Shown in pieces: positions 1 to 5,426 of a stretch of DNA of 8,748 nt. The stretch's first letter is position 1, and each line of letters starts with the position of its first letter. Source of the stretch: an uncultured Bacilli bacterium (GTDB lineage Bacteria; Bacillota_I; Bacilli_A; RF39; UBA660); contig CANROQ010000036.1 of assembly GCA_947632295.1 (NCBI GenBank), forward strand, positions 1 through 8,748, read 5' to 3'. The position numbers were made by a program, and so were the translations under genes. The notes beneath the pieces were generated by a model, which did no database searches, was not told the origin of the DNA, and was given only the letters and a program-made list of their open reading frames with translations.

Positions 1-55
1 TATCGATGGGTTAGTAGTAGCTAGTAATATTGCTAAAACTTATCATAATTATTAA
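1..55 (+). CDS. C-terminal tail of an unidentified upstream gene (partial)
   Basis: One forward frame is open from the window edge to a TAA at 53-55 and reads IDGLVVASNIAKTYHNY. The hydrophobic run followed by a short polar tail would suit the last strand and helix of an alpha/beta enzyme. Seventeen codons are too few to name a family. No hairpin terminator is visible after it. A stretch this short could be open by chance, so the call rests mainly on position and on protein-like composition. Confidence 0.35.
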   Translation, partial: IDGLVVASNIAKTYHNY

Positions 56-89
56 CACTTAAAATTTTTTTGATATAAAATTAAAAAAC

Positions 90-118
90 TTGAAATCTCA
101 TAATGAATATGTTAAAAT
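90..118 (+). promoter_or_regulatory. Sigma-A type promoter of the tRNA-Glu gene
   Basis: A -35 box TTGAAA at 90-95 and a -10 box TAAAAT at 113-118 are separated by exactly 17 bp. The expected transcription start is near 125, about 20 nt before the mature tRNA. This supports independent transcription of the tRNA rather than read-through from the gene ending at 55. Confidence 0.7.
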
Positions 119-121
119 TAG

Positions 122-139
122 TAATATCAATTGATATTA
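122..139. repeat. Perfect 18-bp palindrome at the tRNA transcription start
   Basis: TAATATCAATTGATATTA equals its own reverse complement over all 18 bases. It begins 4 bp after the -10 box and ends 5 bp before the tRNA. It could be a repressor operator or a hairpin in the precursor leader. It is AT-rich, so chance is possible, but 9 matched pairs with no mismatch in this position deserve note. Confidence 0.5.
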
Positions 140-144
140 TTAAT

Positions 145-221
145 GGCTCGTTGGTGAAGTGGTTTAACACGCCACCCTCTCAAGGTGGTATTCATGGGTT
201 CGAAACCCATACGAGTCACCA
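145..221 (+). tRNA. tRNA-Glu, anticodon CTC
   Basis: A full cloverleaf can be drawn. The acceptor arms GGCTCGT and ACGAGTC pair with one G-U, and the D arm is GTG/CAC. The anticodon stem CCACC/GGTGG encloses loop CTCTCAA, giving anticodon CTC at 179-181. The T arm is ATGGG-TTCGAAA-CCCAT, followed by discriminator A and an encoded CCA. The overall sequence resembles Bacillus tRNA-Glu, here with C34 instead of U34, so it should read GAG only. A UUC isoacceptor must exist elsewhere in the genome (inference). Confidence 0.95.
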
Positions 222-230
222 TATAAAAAT

Positions 231-255
231 AAAAGCCTTTATTTAGGGGCTTTTT
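231..255 (+). terminator. Intrinsic terminator after tRNA-Glu
   Basis: The arms AAAAGCCTTT (231-240) and AGGGGCTTTT (245-254) form a 10-bp stem that includes two G-U pairs, closed by an ATTT loop. The 3' arm runs into a T tract. It lies between the tRNA and the next gene. Partial read-through may supply the downstream genes, since I see no good separate promoter between 256 and 284. Confidence 0.75.
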
Positions 256-284
256 CTATATTAAAATTTAAAGGAGGTATAATT

Positions 285-1106
285 ATGCAGTTTACAAAAC
301 CATTGCCAAGTGAAAAATCGATAAAATACGATATAGATAACTACTATGTTGGCGAATTAATTGGTAATTATAATAATGAACAATTATTAAAACGAAAACC
401 TAAAGATTATGCATTATTTATACCTAGTGATGATAAGAATAACAATTTTATTTTAGCTATTTTTTATAAAAAAGGTAGTGAACTAATTTGTTTAAATGAT
501 TTAAGAATTTATCAAATTGATAATATTCATAATTTAATCTCCTTAAAAAAAATTCTACCTAAAATTAATTATGAGATGCCTAAACAAATGACATTTAAAG
601 AAGCCATCATTTGCTTTAAATGTTTATTTAATTTAAATTTTTTTACTTCATTTGAAAGTTTATATGATTATAATAATTTATCAATTAATTCTTTTAACCT
701 TGGTAAATTATATTTTTGTGAAAAGTATAAAGTTTATGAAGACAATAAAATAATTATCGATAAGCAAAATATAGTATATGAATGTTTACTTAAAAATAGT
801 AGCGCTAAATTAATCAATAATTATAATTGTACAATCGAGAATTCTAAACATCAAAAAATATATTGTGATTATGATATTTATAATTGTTTATTTTATAATA
901 GTAATGATTTAATTTTAAATCTAAATAATAATCGTTTTTATGATTTAGATAAACAATATATAGATGGTACTTTACTTATTGGTGAAGATGCCTATGAAAT
1001 CGTTGAACCATTTAATAATTTACTTGAAAAAAATGGTTGTGATTATACTGATAGTGAAATTTCAATAAGAAAGGCATTGTCATTATTTAAACGTTATAAT
1101 AAATAA
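285..1106 (+). CDS. Unrecognised 273-residue protein upstream of gmk
   Basis: I do not recognise this protein. The start is supported by AAGGAGG at 271-277, seven bases before the ATG. It is hydrophilic overall, rich in Asn, Tyr, Lys and Ile, with no signal peptide or membrane segment. It has nine cysteines spread along its length, including a CFKC pair near residue 110, which is many for a cytosolic protein of this type. The N-terminal third reads like beta strands (FILAIFYKKGSELICLNDLRIYQI) and the middle like helices (MTFKEAIICFKCLFNLNFF). The gap to gmk is 18 nt with no terminator, so the two are probably co-transcribed. The reading frame is long and its codon use matches the neighbours, so it is a real gene. 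A link to nucleotide metabolism would be guesswork. Confidence 0.85.
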   Translation: MQFTKPLPSEKSIKYDIDNYYVGELIGNYNNEQLLKRKPKDYALFIPSDDKNNNFILAIFYKKGSELICLNDLRIYQIDNIHNLISLKKILPKINYEMPKQMTFKEAIICFKCLFNLNFFTSFESLYDYNNLSINSFNLGKLYFCEKYKVYEDNKIIIDKQNIVYECLLKNSSAKLINNYNCTIENSKHQKIYCDYDIYNCLFYNSNDLILNLNNNRFYDLDKQYIDGTLLIGEDAYEIVEPFNNLLEKNGCDYTDSEISIRKALSLFKRYNK

Positions 1107-1124
1107 TGATAGTATAGGGGATAT

Positions 1125-1799
1125 ATGATTAAAAATAAAAAAAGAGGTTCATTAATTATTATTTCTGGTACAACTTGTGCTGGAAAAGGAACGGTTATAG
1201 CCGAATTATTAAAACGTAATAGTAATTTAATTTTGTCGACATCTTATACTTCAAGACCAATTCGAAAAGGAGATATTCAAGATGTAACTTATCATTTTGT
1301 AAGTAAGGATGAGTTTGAACGAAAAATTGCGAATAATGATTTTTTAGAATATGCTTTAGTACATGATAATTATTATGGAACTCCAAAAGAGGAAATCGAA
1401 CAACAGCTAAGTAAGGGCCATGATGTCATTTTAGAAATCGAAGTACAAGGCGCTAAAATCATTAAAGAAAAATTTCCAGAAACGATTTTAATTTTTATAT
1501 TAGCCCCATCTATGGAAGAAGTAAAGAAACGCCTTATTGCGCGCGGTAGTGAAACTAAAGAACAAATGATTACGCGTTTTAAAACAGCGTATCAAGAATT
1601 AAACGAAATTAATAAATATAATTATGTAGTTGTCAATGATGAGGTTAAAAATGCCGTTTTGAAAATTGAAGCAATTTTAACTTCCGAAAAATGTCGTGTT
1701 GATAGAATTGAAGAAATATATGTTGCTAATAAGGAAGAATTTATGCATGAATTATTAATGGATAAAGAGTTTGATAATAGTGAAAAAAGTATAAATTAA
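1125..1799 (+). CDS. gmk: Guanylate kinase
   Basis: This cytosolic enzyme phosphorylates GMP to GDP with ATP and is essential for guanine nucleotide supply. The 224-residue protein has the family layout: a P-loop GTTCAGKGT at residues 15-23, a GMP-binding segment STSYTSRPIRKGD near 38-50 followed by YHFVSKDEF, the LEIEVQGA strand that ends the core, and the lid motif RLIARGSETKEQMITRF. The usual P-loop is GPSGxGKGT, so the Pro-Ser replacement by Thr-Thr-Cys is a mild oddity, although the Gly-Lys-Gly-Thr core is intact. The C-terminus carries about 20 extra acidic and polar residues compared with typical 200-205-residue enzymes. The ribosome site AGGGG at 1116-1120 fits the ATG at 1125. It follows the unknown 273-residue gene and is convergent with the small minus-strand gene. 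Confidence 0.96.
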   Translation: MIKNKKRGSLIIISGTTCAGKGTVIAELLKRNSNLILSTSYTSRPIRKGDIQDVTYHFVSKDEFERKIANNDFLEYALVHDNYYGTPKEEIEQQLSKGHDVILEIEVQGAKIIKEKFPETILIFILAPSMEEVKKRLIARGSETKEQMITRFKTAYQELNEINKYNYVVVNDEVKNAVLKIEAILTSEKCRVDRIEEIYVANKEEFMHELLMDKEFDNSEKSIN

Positions 1800-1819
1800 A
1801 AGAATAATAAATTATTCTT
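1800..1819. terminator. Hairpin between convergent gmk and the small minus-strand gene
   Basis: AAGAATAAT (1800-1808) and ATTATTCTT (1811-1819) form a perfect 9-bp stem with a 2-nt spacer. It starts at the base after the gmk stop and overlaps the stop codon of the minus-strand gene (1818-1820). On the minus strand it is followed by TTTTAATTTAT, a fair U tract. On the plus strand the following sequence is TAAAATTTTCTTTT, which is weaker. It is probably a shared bidirectional terminator, better suited to the minus-strand gene. Confidence 0.5.
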
Positions 1820-1997
1820 AAAATTTTCTTTTAATTAAAGTTTTTGGTTTATTATTTTTATTAAAAACTTCATTATTAATAGCTGCTTCATTAGAAATAT
1901 CTAACTTTCTACTTTCAGTTACATTTTGATTATTATTTATGTTTTTAGTAGATATTTCATTTTTTTGAGTACTATTCATTAAATTTTTTTCCACCAT
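1818..1997 (-). CDS. Small Asn/Lys-rich 59-residue protein on the minus strand
   Basis: The frame runs from ATG (complement of 1995-1997) to TAA (complement of 1818-1820), 59 codons. AGGAGG lies eight bases upstream (complement of 2006-2011), one of the strongest ribosome sites in the window. An extended -10 promoter sits just beyond it, and a hairpin covers the stop. The peptide has 14 Asn and 9 Lys, no Gly, Cys, Tyr, Trp or His, no membrane segment and a basic tail PKTLIKRKF. It is predicted to be largely disordered. I recognise no family. It fills what would otherwise be a 268-bp gap between gmk and the next operon. The combination of promoter, ribosome site, frame and terminator argues for a real gene despite the low-complexity composition. 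Confidence 0.65.
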   Translation of the reverse strand: MVEKNLMNSTQKNEISTKNINNNQNVTESRKLDISNEAAINNEVFNKNNKPKTLIKRKF

Positions 1998-2005
1998 GTT
2001 TAAAT

Positions 2006-2011
2006 CCTCCT
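2006..2011 (-). promoter_or_regulatory. Strong Shine-Dalgarno of the small minus-strand gene
   Basis: CCTCCT on the plus strand reads AGGAGG on the minus strand, eight bases before the ATG at 1997. In this AT-rich context a perfect AGGAGG at correct spacing is the main evidence that the 59-codon frame is translated. Confidence 0.7.
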
Positions 2012-2012
2012 A

Positions 2013-2041
2013 TCAACAATATTATTGTATCATATTTTAAT
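2013..2041 (+). promoter_or_regulatory. Candidate promoter of the U32 operon
   Basis: TCAACA (2013-2018) and TTTAAT (2036-2041) are 17 bp apart and would start transcription near 2048, about 20 nt before the first U32 gene. The -35 box matches consensus at 4 of 6 positions and the -10 box at 5 of 6. AT-rich DNA offers several alternatives here, so the exact boxes are uncertain. Confidence 0.35.
2024..2032 (-). promoter_or_regulatory. Extended -10 promoter of the small minus-strand gene
   Basis: On the minus strand this reads TGATACAAT, which is a TGn extension plus TACAAT. No convincing -35 box lies at the right distance, as is common for extended -10 promoters. The predicted start, near 2017, gives a leader of about 20 nt containing the AGGAGG. 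It overlaps the candidate plus-strand promoter. Confidence 0.45.
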
Positions 2042-2067
2042 ATTAATGTAGTAAATGGAGTGATAAA

Positions 2068-2943
2068 ATGAGTAAATTTATTGTTATACCAAGTTCAAAA
2101 GAACAAATTTTAAATTTGCTTGATCTTTGTGATGGATTTATATTAGGTTTAAATAATTTTAGTGTAAATTTACCAATAACTTTTTCGCTAGAAGAGATAA
2201 AAGATATTATAAAGTTATGTAAAAGTTTACAAAAGCAAATTTTTATAAGTTTAAATAAAAATATGCATAATGCTGATATAGATGAATTAACAAGTAATTT
2301 AGTTGAATTATCAAAATTAGATTTAGATGGTTTAATTTTTTATGATATTGCGATTGTTAATTTAAATAAAAAATTAAATTTAAATTTGAAGTTATTTTGG
2401 CATCAAGAACATTTAGTTACTAATTATTATACGATAAATTATTGGTGTAAAAATGGTGTTTATGGAAGTTTTTTATCAAGTGAACTTACTAAAAAAGAAA
2501 TTTTAGATATTAAAGATAATACTAATTGTCCACTTATGATGAATGTTTTTGGTTTTATACCAATGTTTACATCTAAAAGACCACTAGTTAAAAATTATTT
2601 ATCAAAATTTAATTTACAAGATAATTCTAAAATAAATTATTTAGAAAAAGAAAATAATATCTATCCAATTACGAGTACTAATGTGGTTACTGTTTATTCG
2701 AATAATATTTTGAATTTAGCGCAAGAGATAAACGAATTAAGTGAAAAAAATATTGCTTATTTTGTATTTAATAGTTTTAACATTGAATCTTCTTTATTTA
2801 AATCGATAATGCTTCTTTTTTATAAACTTACAAATGAAAATCAAAAAGAAATATTCGATAAAATAAATATGTTATTAAATTATAAAAGTGATACCGGTTT
2901 TTTATATAAAAATACTGTCTATAAGGTGAAGAAAAATGGATAA
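2068..2943 (+). CDS. trhP1: Peptidase U32 family protein, YrrN/TrhP1-like
   Basis: This is the shorter partner of a U32 pair. In B. subtilis the homologous genes yrrN and yrrO (trhP1, trhP2) are required to make 5-hydroxyuridine at the wobble position of several tRNAs by a prephenate-dependent route. No protease activity is implied. The 291-residue protein shows the barrel-like half of U32 proteins: FIVIPSSKEQ at the start, SLNKNMHNAD near 61-70, DGLIFYDIAIVN near 87-99, and MFTSKRPLVKNY at 166-177, which resembles the F-x-S-[KR]-R-x-L-x-x-x-Y segment of YrrN-like members. It lacks the C-x6-C iron-sulphur signature found in the next gene. GGAG at 2057-2060 supports the ATG at 2068. Its end overlaps the next start by 8 nt, so the two are translationally coupled. 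The family call is fairly safe; the orthology rests on length, motif and gene order. Confidence 0.75.
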   Translation: MSKFIVIPSSKEQILNLLDLCDGFILGLNNFSVNLPITFSLEEIKDIIKLCKSLQKQIFISLNKNMHNADIDELTSNLVELSKLDLDGLIFYDIAIVNLNKKLNLNLKLFWHQEHLVTNYYTINYWCKNGVYGSFLSSELTKKEILDIKDNTNCPLMMNVFGFIPMFTSKRPLVKNYLSKFNLQDNSKINYLEKENNIYPITSTNVVTVYSNNILNLAQEINELSEKNIAYFVFNSFNIESSLFKSIMLLFYKLTNENQKEIFDKINMLLNYKSDTGFLYKNTVYKVKKNG

Positions 2944-4144
2944 AAATTTAAAAAGACCAGAGTTATTAGCGCCAGCTGGCGATATGGAACGACTTAAAAT
3001 TGCGCTTTTGTATGGAGCAGATGCTGTTTATGTTGGTGGAGATTTATTTAGCCTGAGAGCAAACGCTATTAATTTTTCTAAAGAAGAATTAAAAGAAGCA
3101 GTTTCTTTTACTCACAATTTAAAGAAAAAAATATATGTTACCGTTAATATTTCACTACATAATAAGGAAGCAGAAAAGATTATCGATTACTTGAAAGAAT
3201 TAGATAAACTTAAAGTTGATGCGATTATTGTAAGTGATCCTTTTATAATTGATTTGGCAGTAGAACATACTAGCTTACCAGTACATTTATCGACGCAACA
3301 ATCAACTTTGAATTATGAGGCCATCGAATTTTTTAAAAACCAAGGTGTTTCGCGAATTGTTTTAGCCCGTGAATCGTCAAGGGAAGATATTGCATTAATA
3401 AAAAATAAAATCGATATTGAACTAGAATATTTTATTCATGGTGCGATGTGTGCTTCATATAGTGGTAGGTGTGTTTTATCGAATTTTTTAACCGATCGTG
3501 ACTCTAATCGTGGTGGTTGTAGTCAAATTTGTCGTTGGGATTTTAAACTATTAGATGAAAATCTTAAAAATATTCAAGGTGATAAAGATTTTACTTTTTG
3601 TACGAAAGATTTATCAATGTTAAAATATATTCCAAATTTAATTAATTTAGGTGTCGATTCTTTTAAAATAGAAGGTCGTATGCGTTCTACATATTATGTG
3701 GCTACAATCGTAAATATTTATAGAAAAGCAATTGATGAATATTTAAGTGATCCAAGTCATTATAGTTATAATGTAGAATATGAAAAAATTTTACGTAATT
3801 GCGCTAATCGTGATTCTATACCACAATTTTTTGACGGCAATTATGGTGTCAATTGTCAATATTATAATGGACGAGTGGAAGTTTCTAATCAAGATTTTTT
3901 AGGCGTAGTATTAGATTATGATATAGTTAGTCATTTGGCAACAATCGAACAACGCAATTATTTTAAAAAAGGTGATTTAGTAGAAATTTTTGGACCATCT
4001 ATATCAAGTATTACTTTCTCCATTTCTAAAATATATGATGAAGATAATAATGTTATTGAGATAGTAAGGCATCCAAAACAAATCGTTAAAATAAGAATTT
4101 TTGAAACTGTGCATCCAAATGATATGATGCGTATAAAAAGATAA
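2936..4144 (+). CDS. trhP2: Peptidase U32 family tRNA hydroxylation protein, YrrO/TrhP2-like
   Basis: The 402-residue protein carries the complete U32 signature at residues 164-182 (E-Y-F-I-H-G-A-M-C ... G-R-C-V-L-S), fitting E-x-F-x2-G-[SA]-[LIVM]-C-x4-G-x-C-x-[LIVM]-S. C172 and C179 of the signature, with C195 and C199 in the following RGGCSQICRW segment, could hold the iron-sulphur cluster known for this family. It opens with the typical PELLAPAGDMERLKIALLYGADAVYVGG-type strand and loop (residues 8-35). It ends in a small beta domain from about 320 (GVVLDYD ... KGDLVEIFGP). Characterised relatives act in tRNA 5-hydroxyuridine formation at U34, working with the neighbouring TrhP1. It overlaps that gene by 8 nt, with AAGGTGAAG upstream as ribosome site. 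Length and motifs match YrrO closely. Confidence 0.88.
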   Translation: MDKNLKRPELLAPAGDMERLKIALLYGADAVYVGGDLFSLRANAINFSKEELKEAVSFTHNLKKKIYVTVNISLHNKEAEKIIDYLKELDKLKVDAIIVSDPFIIDLAVEHTSLPVHLSTQQSTLNYEAIEFFKNQGVSRIVLARESSREDIALIKNKIDIELEYFIHGAMCASYSGRCVLSNFLTDRDSNRGGCSQICRWDFKLLDENLKNIQGDKDFTFCTKDLSMLKYIPNLINLGVDSFKIEGRMRSTYYVATIVNIYRKAIDEYLSDPSHYSYNVEYEKILRNCANRDSIPQFFDGNYGVNCQYYNGRVEVSNQDFLGVVLDYDIVSHLATIEQRNYFKKGDLVEIFGPSISSITFSISKIYDEDNNVIEIVRHPKQIVKIRIFETVHPNDMMRIKR

Positions 4145-4152
4145 GGAGAAAT

Positions 4153-4710
4153 ATGAATACACAAAATGAATTAAATTTAATTAGTACTTGTTTTAAGGAT
4201 GTGGCAAGTAGATATGAAAAAATTTATGATGATGGAAAGAATTTAGATTATCTATCTTTGCATATCGATGATTCTAATCACTATTTAAAGCATTTATTAA
4301 AAGATTATATTAGTGAATGTCAAAGTATGTCAGCAAATAATTTTAATGAATTGGAAATTTATGAAAAAGCTTCTTGTTTAGCAGTAGCAATTAGAAATAA
4401 TCCTTGCTTTAATTTAGTAGATAAATTTGGGTTTGTCCATCATAAATATTTTGATAGTGATTTTGCAGTAGATGTGGCATTAAAATTTTGCGAGATGTAT
4501 CTAGATAGTAATATCACTTTTAATTCCGTTTTTATCGATTTTAAAGAATTGGTTTATAGTAAAGAATTACTTGCAGATATTTTAGATGAAAATTATGTAT
4601 ATCCTTATGATATAAGTCATAATTTTAAACTAGAATTAGATTTAATTTTAAGGGCTATTAAGTATAAGAAAAATAAAAATAAAATAAAAACTTATAGTCT
4701 TAGTAATTAA
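4153..4710 (+). CDS. Unrecognised 185-residue protein in the TrhP operon
   Basis: I do not recognise this protein. It begins only 8 nt after the TrhP2-like stop, with AAGGAG at 4143-4148, so it is co-transcribed with the two U32 genes and probably coupled to them. It looks almost fully helical, acidic in the middle and basic at the end (KYKKNKNKIKTYSLSN), without membrane segments. It has five scattered cysteines. A central stretch, EKASCLAVAIRNNPCFNLVDKFG at roughly residues 71-93, followed by FAVDVALKFCEMYLD, vaguely recalls helices of Fic/Doc folds but lacks their HPFxxGN active site. In B. subtilis the equivalent slot holds udk (uridine kinase); this protein has no P-loop and is not Udk. 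A role in tRNA modification can only be inferred from position. Confidence 0.85.
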   Translation: MNTQNELNLISTCFKDVASRYEKIYDDGKNLDYLSLHIDDSNHYLKHLLKDYISECQSMSANNFNELEIYEKASCLAVAIRNNPCFNLVDKFGFVHHKYFDSDFAVDVALKFCEMYLDSNITFNSVFIDFKELVYSKELLADILDENYVYPYDISHNFKLELDLILRAIKYKKNKNKIKTYSLSN

Positions 4711-4720
4711 ATGATAATTT

Positions 4721-4737
4721 TTGAATATAATATTCAA
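4721..4737. repeat. Short palindrome after the U32 operon
   Basis: TTGAATAT and ATATTCAA flank a single central A. The hairpin lies 11 nt past the operon's last stop codon but no T run follows on the plus strand, so it is a poor intrinsic terminator. It may slow decay of the mRNA end, act as an operator for greA, or be chance in AT-rich sequence. Confidence 0.3.
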
Positions 4738-4777
4738 TATAAATAAAAATTTTAAAATGAAAATTAATCTAAAAATG

Positions 4778-4806
4778 TTGACAAACTAATAAATCCGTAG
4801 TATTAT
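4778..4806 (+). promoter_or_regulatory. Strong sigma-A promoter of greA
   Basis: A perfect TTGACA at 4778-4783 and TATTAT at 4801-4806 are separated by 17 bp. Transcription should start near 4813 and give a leader of about 38 nt. It is the best promoter in the window and makes greA independent of the upstream U32 operon. Confidence 0.85.
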
Positions 4807-4838
4807 TTTGTAGACTTGTTAGATTGAGAAAAAATTAT

Positions 4839-4844
4839 GAGGTG
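4839..4844 (+). promoter_or_regulatory. Shine-Dalgarno fixing the greA start at 4851
   Basis: GAGGTG lies six bases before the ATG at 4851. An in-frame TTG at 4824 would give nine extra residues but has no ribosome site and falls only about 10 nt after the predicted transcription start. The shorter form gives 158 residues, the usual GreA length. Confidence 0.85.
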
Positions 4845-4850
4845 AAGAAA

Positions 4851-5327
4851 ATGTCAAATTCAAATACAAAAGAAGTTTATTTAACCGAAGATGGTTTAAA
4901 TGAAATGAAAAAGGAATTAGAATTTTTAAAATTAGAAAAAAGACCAGAAGTTATTGCTGCTTTGAAAGATGCTAGAGCCTTAGGTGATTTAAGTGAGAAT
5001 GCTGAATATGATGCAGCTAGAACTGAACAGGCTCAAGTTGAAGGTCGAATTGTCGAACTAGAAAGAATGATTGAAAACGCCGTTGTTATCAAAGACGTTA
5101 AAACTGATAAAGTATCAATTGGAACGAAAGTTACTTTAAAATATATCGATGATGATGAAACTGAAGTTTACACAATCGTTGGTAGTAAAGAAGCAGATCC
5201 GTTTGAAAATAAAATTTCGAATGAATCACCAATTGCTAACGCTATTATGGGTCTTTCCGTTGGTACAGTTGTAACAGTTGATAGTCCTAATGGAAAATAT
5301 GATGTAGAAATTGTTGCAATCGCATAA
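4851..5327 (+). CDS. greA: Transcript cleavage factor GreA
   Basis: GreA binds the RNA polymerase secondary channel and stimulates cleavage of the 3' end of backtracked transcripts, rescuing stalled complexes. The 158-residue protein has both domains. The N-terminal coiled coil (about residues 12-75) bears the tip motif GDLSENAEY, with the acidic residues D46 and E49 that position the catalytic magnesium. The C-terminal globular domain includes IVGSKEADPFENKISNESP and a final GKYDVEIVAIA strand. The ATG at 4851 is preferred over an upstream TTG for reasons given with its ribosome site. It has its own strong promoter and terminator, so it is a single-gene unit. Its position downstream of the U32 pair repeats the yrrN-yrrO-udk-greA order of B. 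subtilis. Confidence 0.97.
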   Translation: MSNSNTKEVYLTEDGLNEMKKELEFLKLEKRPEVIAALKDARALGDLSENAEYDAARTEQAQVEGRIVELERMIENAVVIKDVKTDKVSIGTKVTLKYIDDDETEVYTIVGSKEADPFENKISNESPIANAIMGLSVGTVVTVDSPNGKYDVEIVAIA

Positions 5328-5346
5328 GGCACTATAGTGCTTTTTT
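5326..5346 (+). terminator. Intrinsic terminator of greA
   Basis: GCACTA and TAGTGC (5329-5340) form a compact dyad, extended outward by a G-U pair and A-T pairs, and followed by six Ts at 5341-5346. The upstream side of the stem overlaps the greA stop codon. Confidence 0.85.
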
Positions 5347-5368
5347 CTATATAAAATAAAGAAAAAGA

Positions 5369-5397
5369 TTGTAAAAAAGACAAAAATATTATATACT
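5369..5397 (+). promoter_or_regulatory. Promoter of tig
   Basis: TTGTAA (5369-5374) and TATACT (5392-5397) are 17 bp apart. An overlapping TATAAT at 5397-5402 is a better -10 hexamer but lacks a well-placed -35 box. Either way transcription should begin about 5404-5410, shortly before the GAGGAGG ribosome site at 5414-5420. Confidence 0.6.
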
Positions 5398-5426
5398 ATA
5401 ATAGTATTAATTTGAGGAGGATTTAG

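Noticed and set aside
1195..1386. Open frame on the minus strand inside gmk
   Set aside because: It is antisense to a certain gene, has no ribosome site, and its predicted product looks like a random Leu/Tyr-rich translation.
4153..4710. Possible Fic/Doc-like fold in the 185-residue protein
   Set aside because: Only a loose pattern of helices agrees; the HPFxxGNxR active-site motif is absent, so no family was assigned.
4721..4737. Intrinsic terminator after the U32 operon
   Set aside because: A hairpin exists but no T run follows on the plus strand; it was listed as a palindrome only.
4824..4850. Upstream TTG start for greA giving nine more residues
   Set aside because: There is no ribosome site, it is too near the predicted transcript start, and the shorter form has the normal family length.
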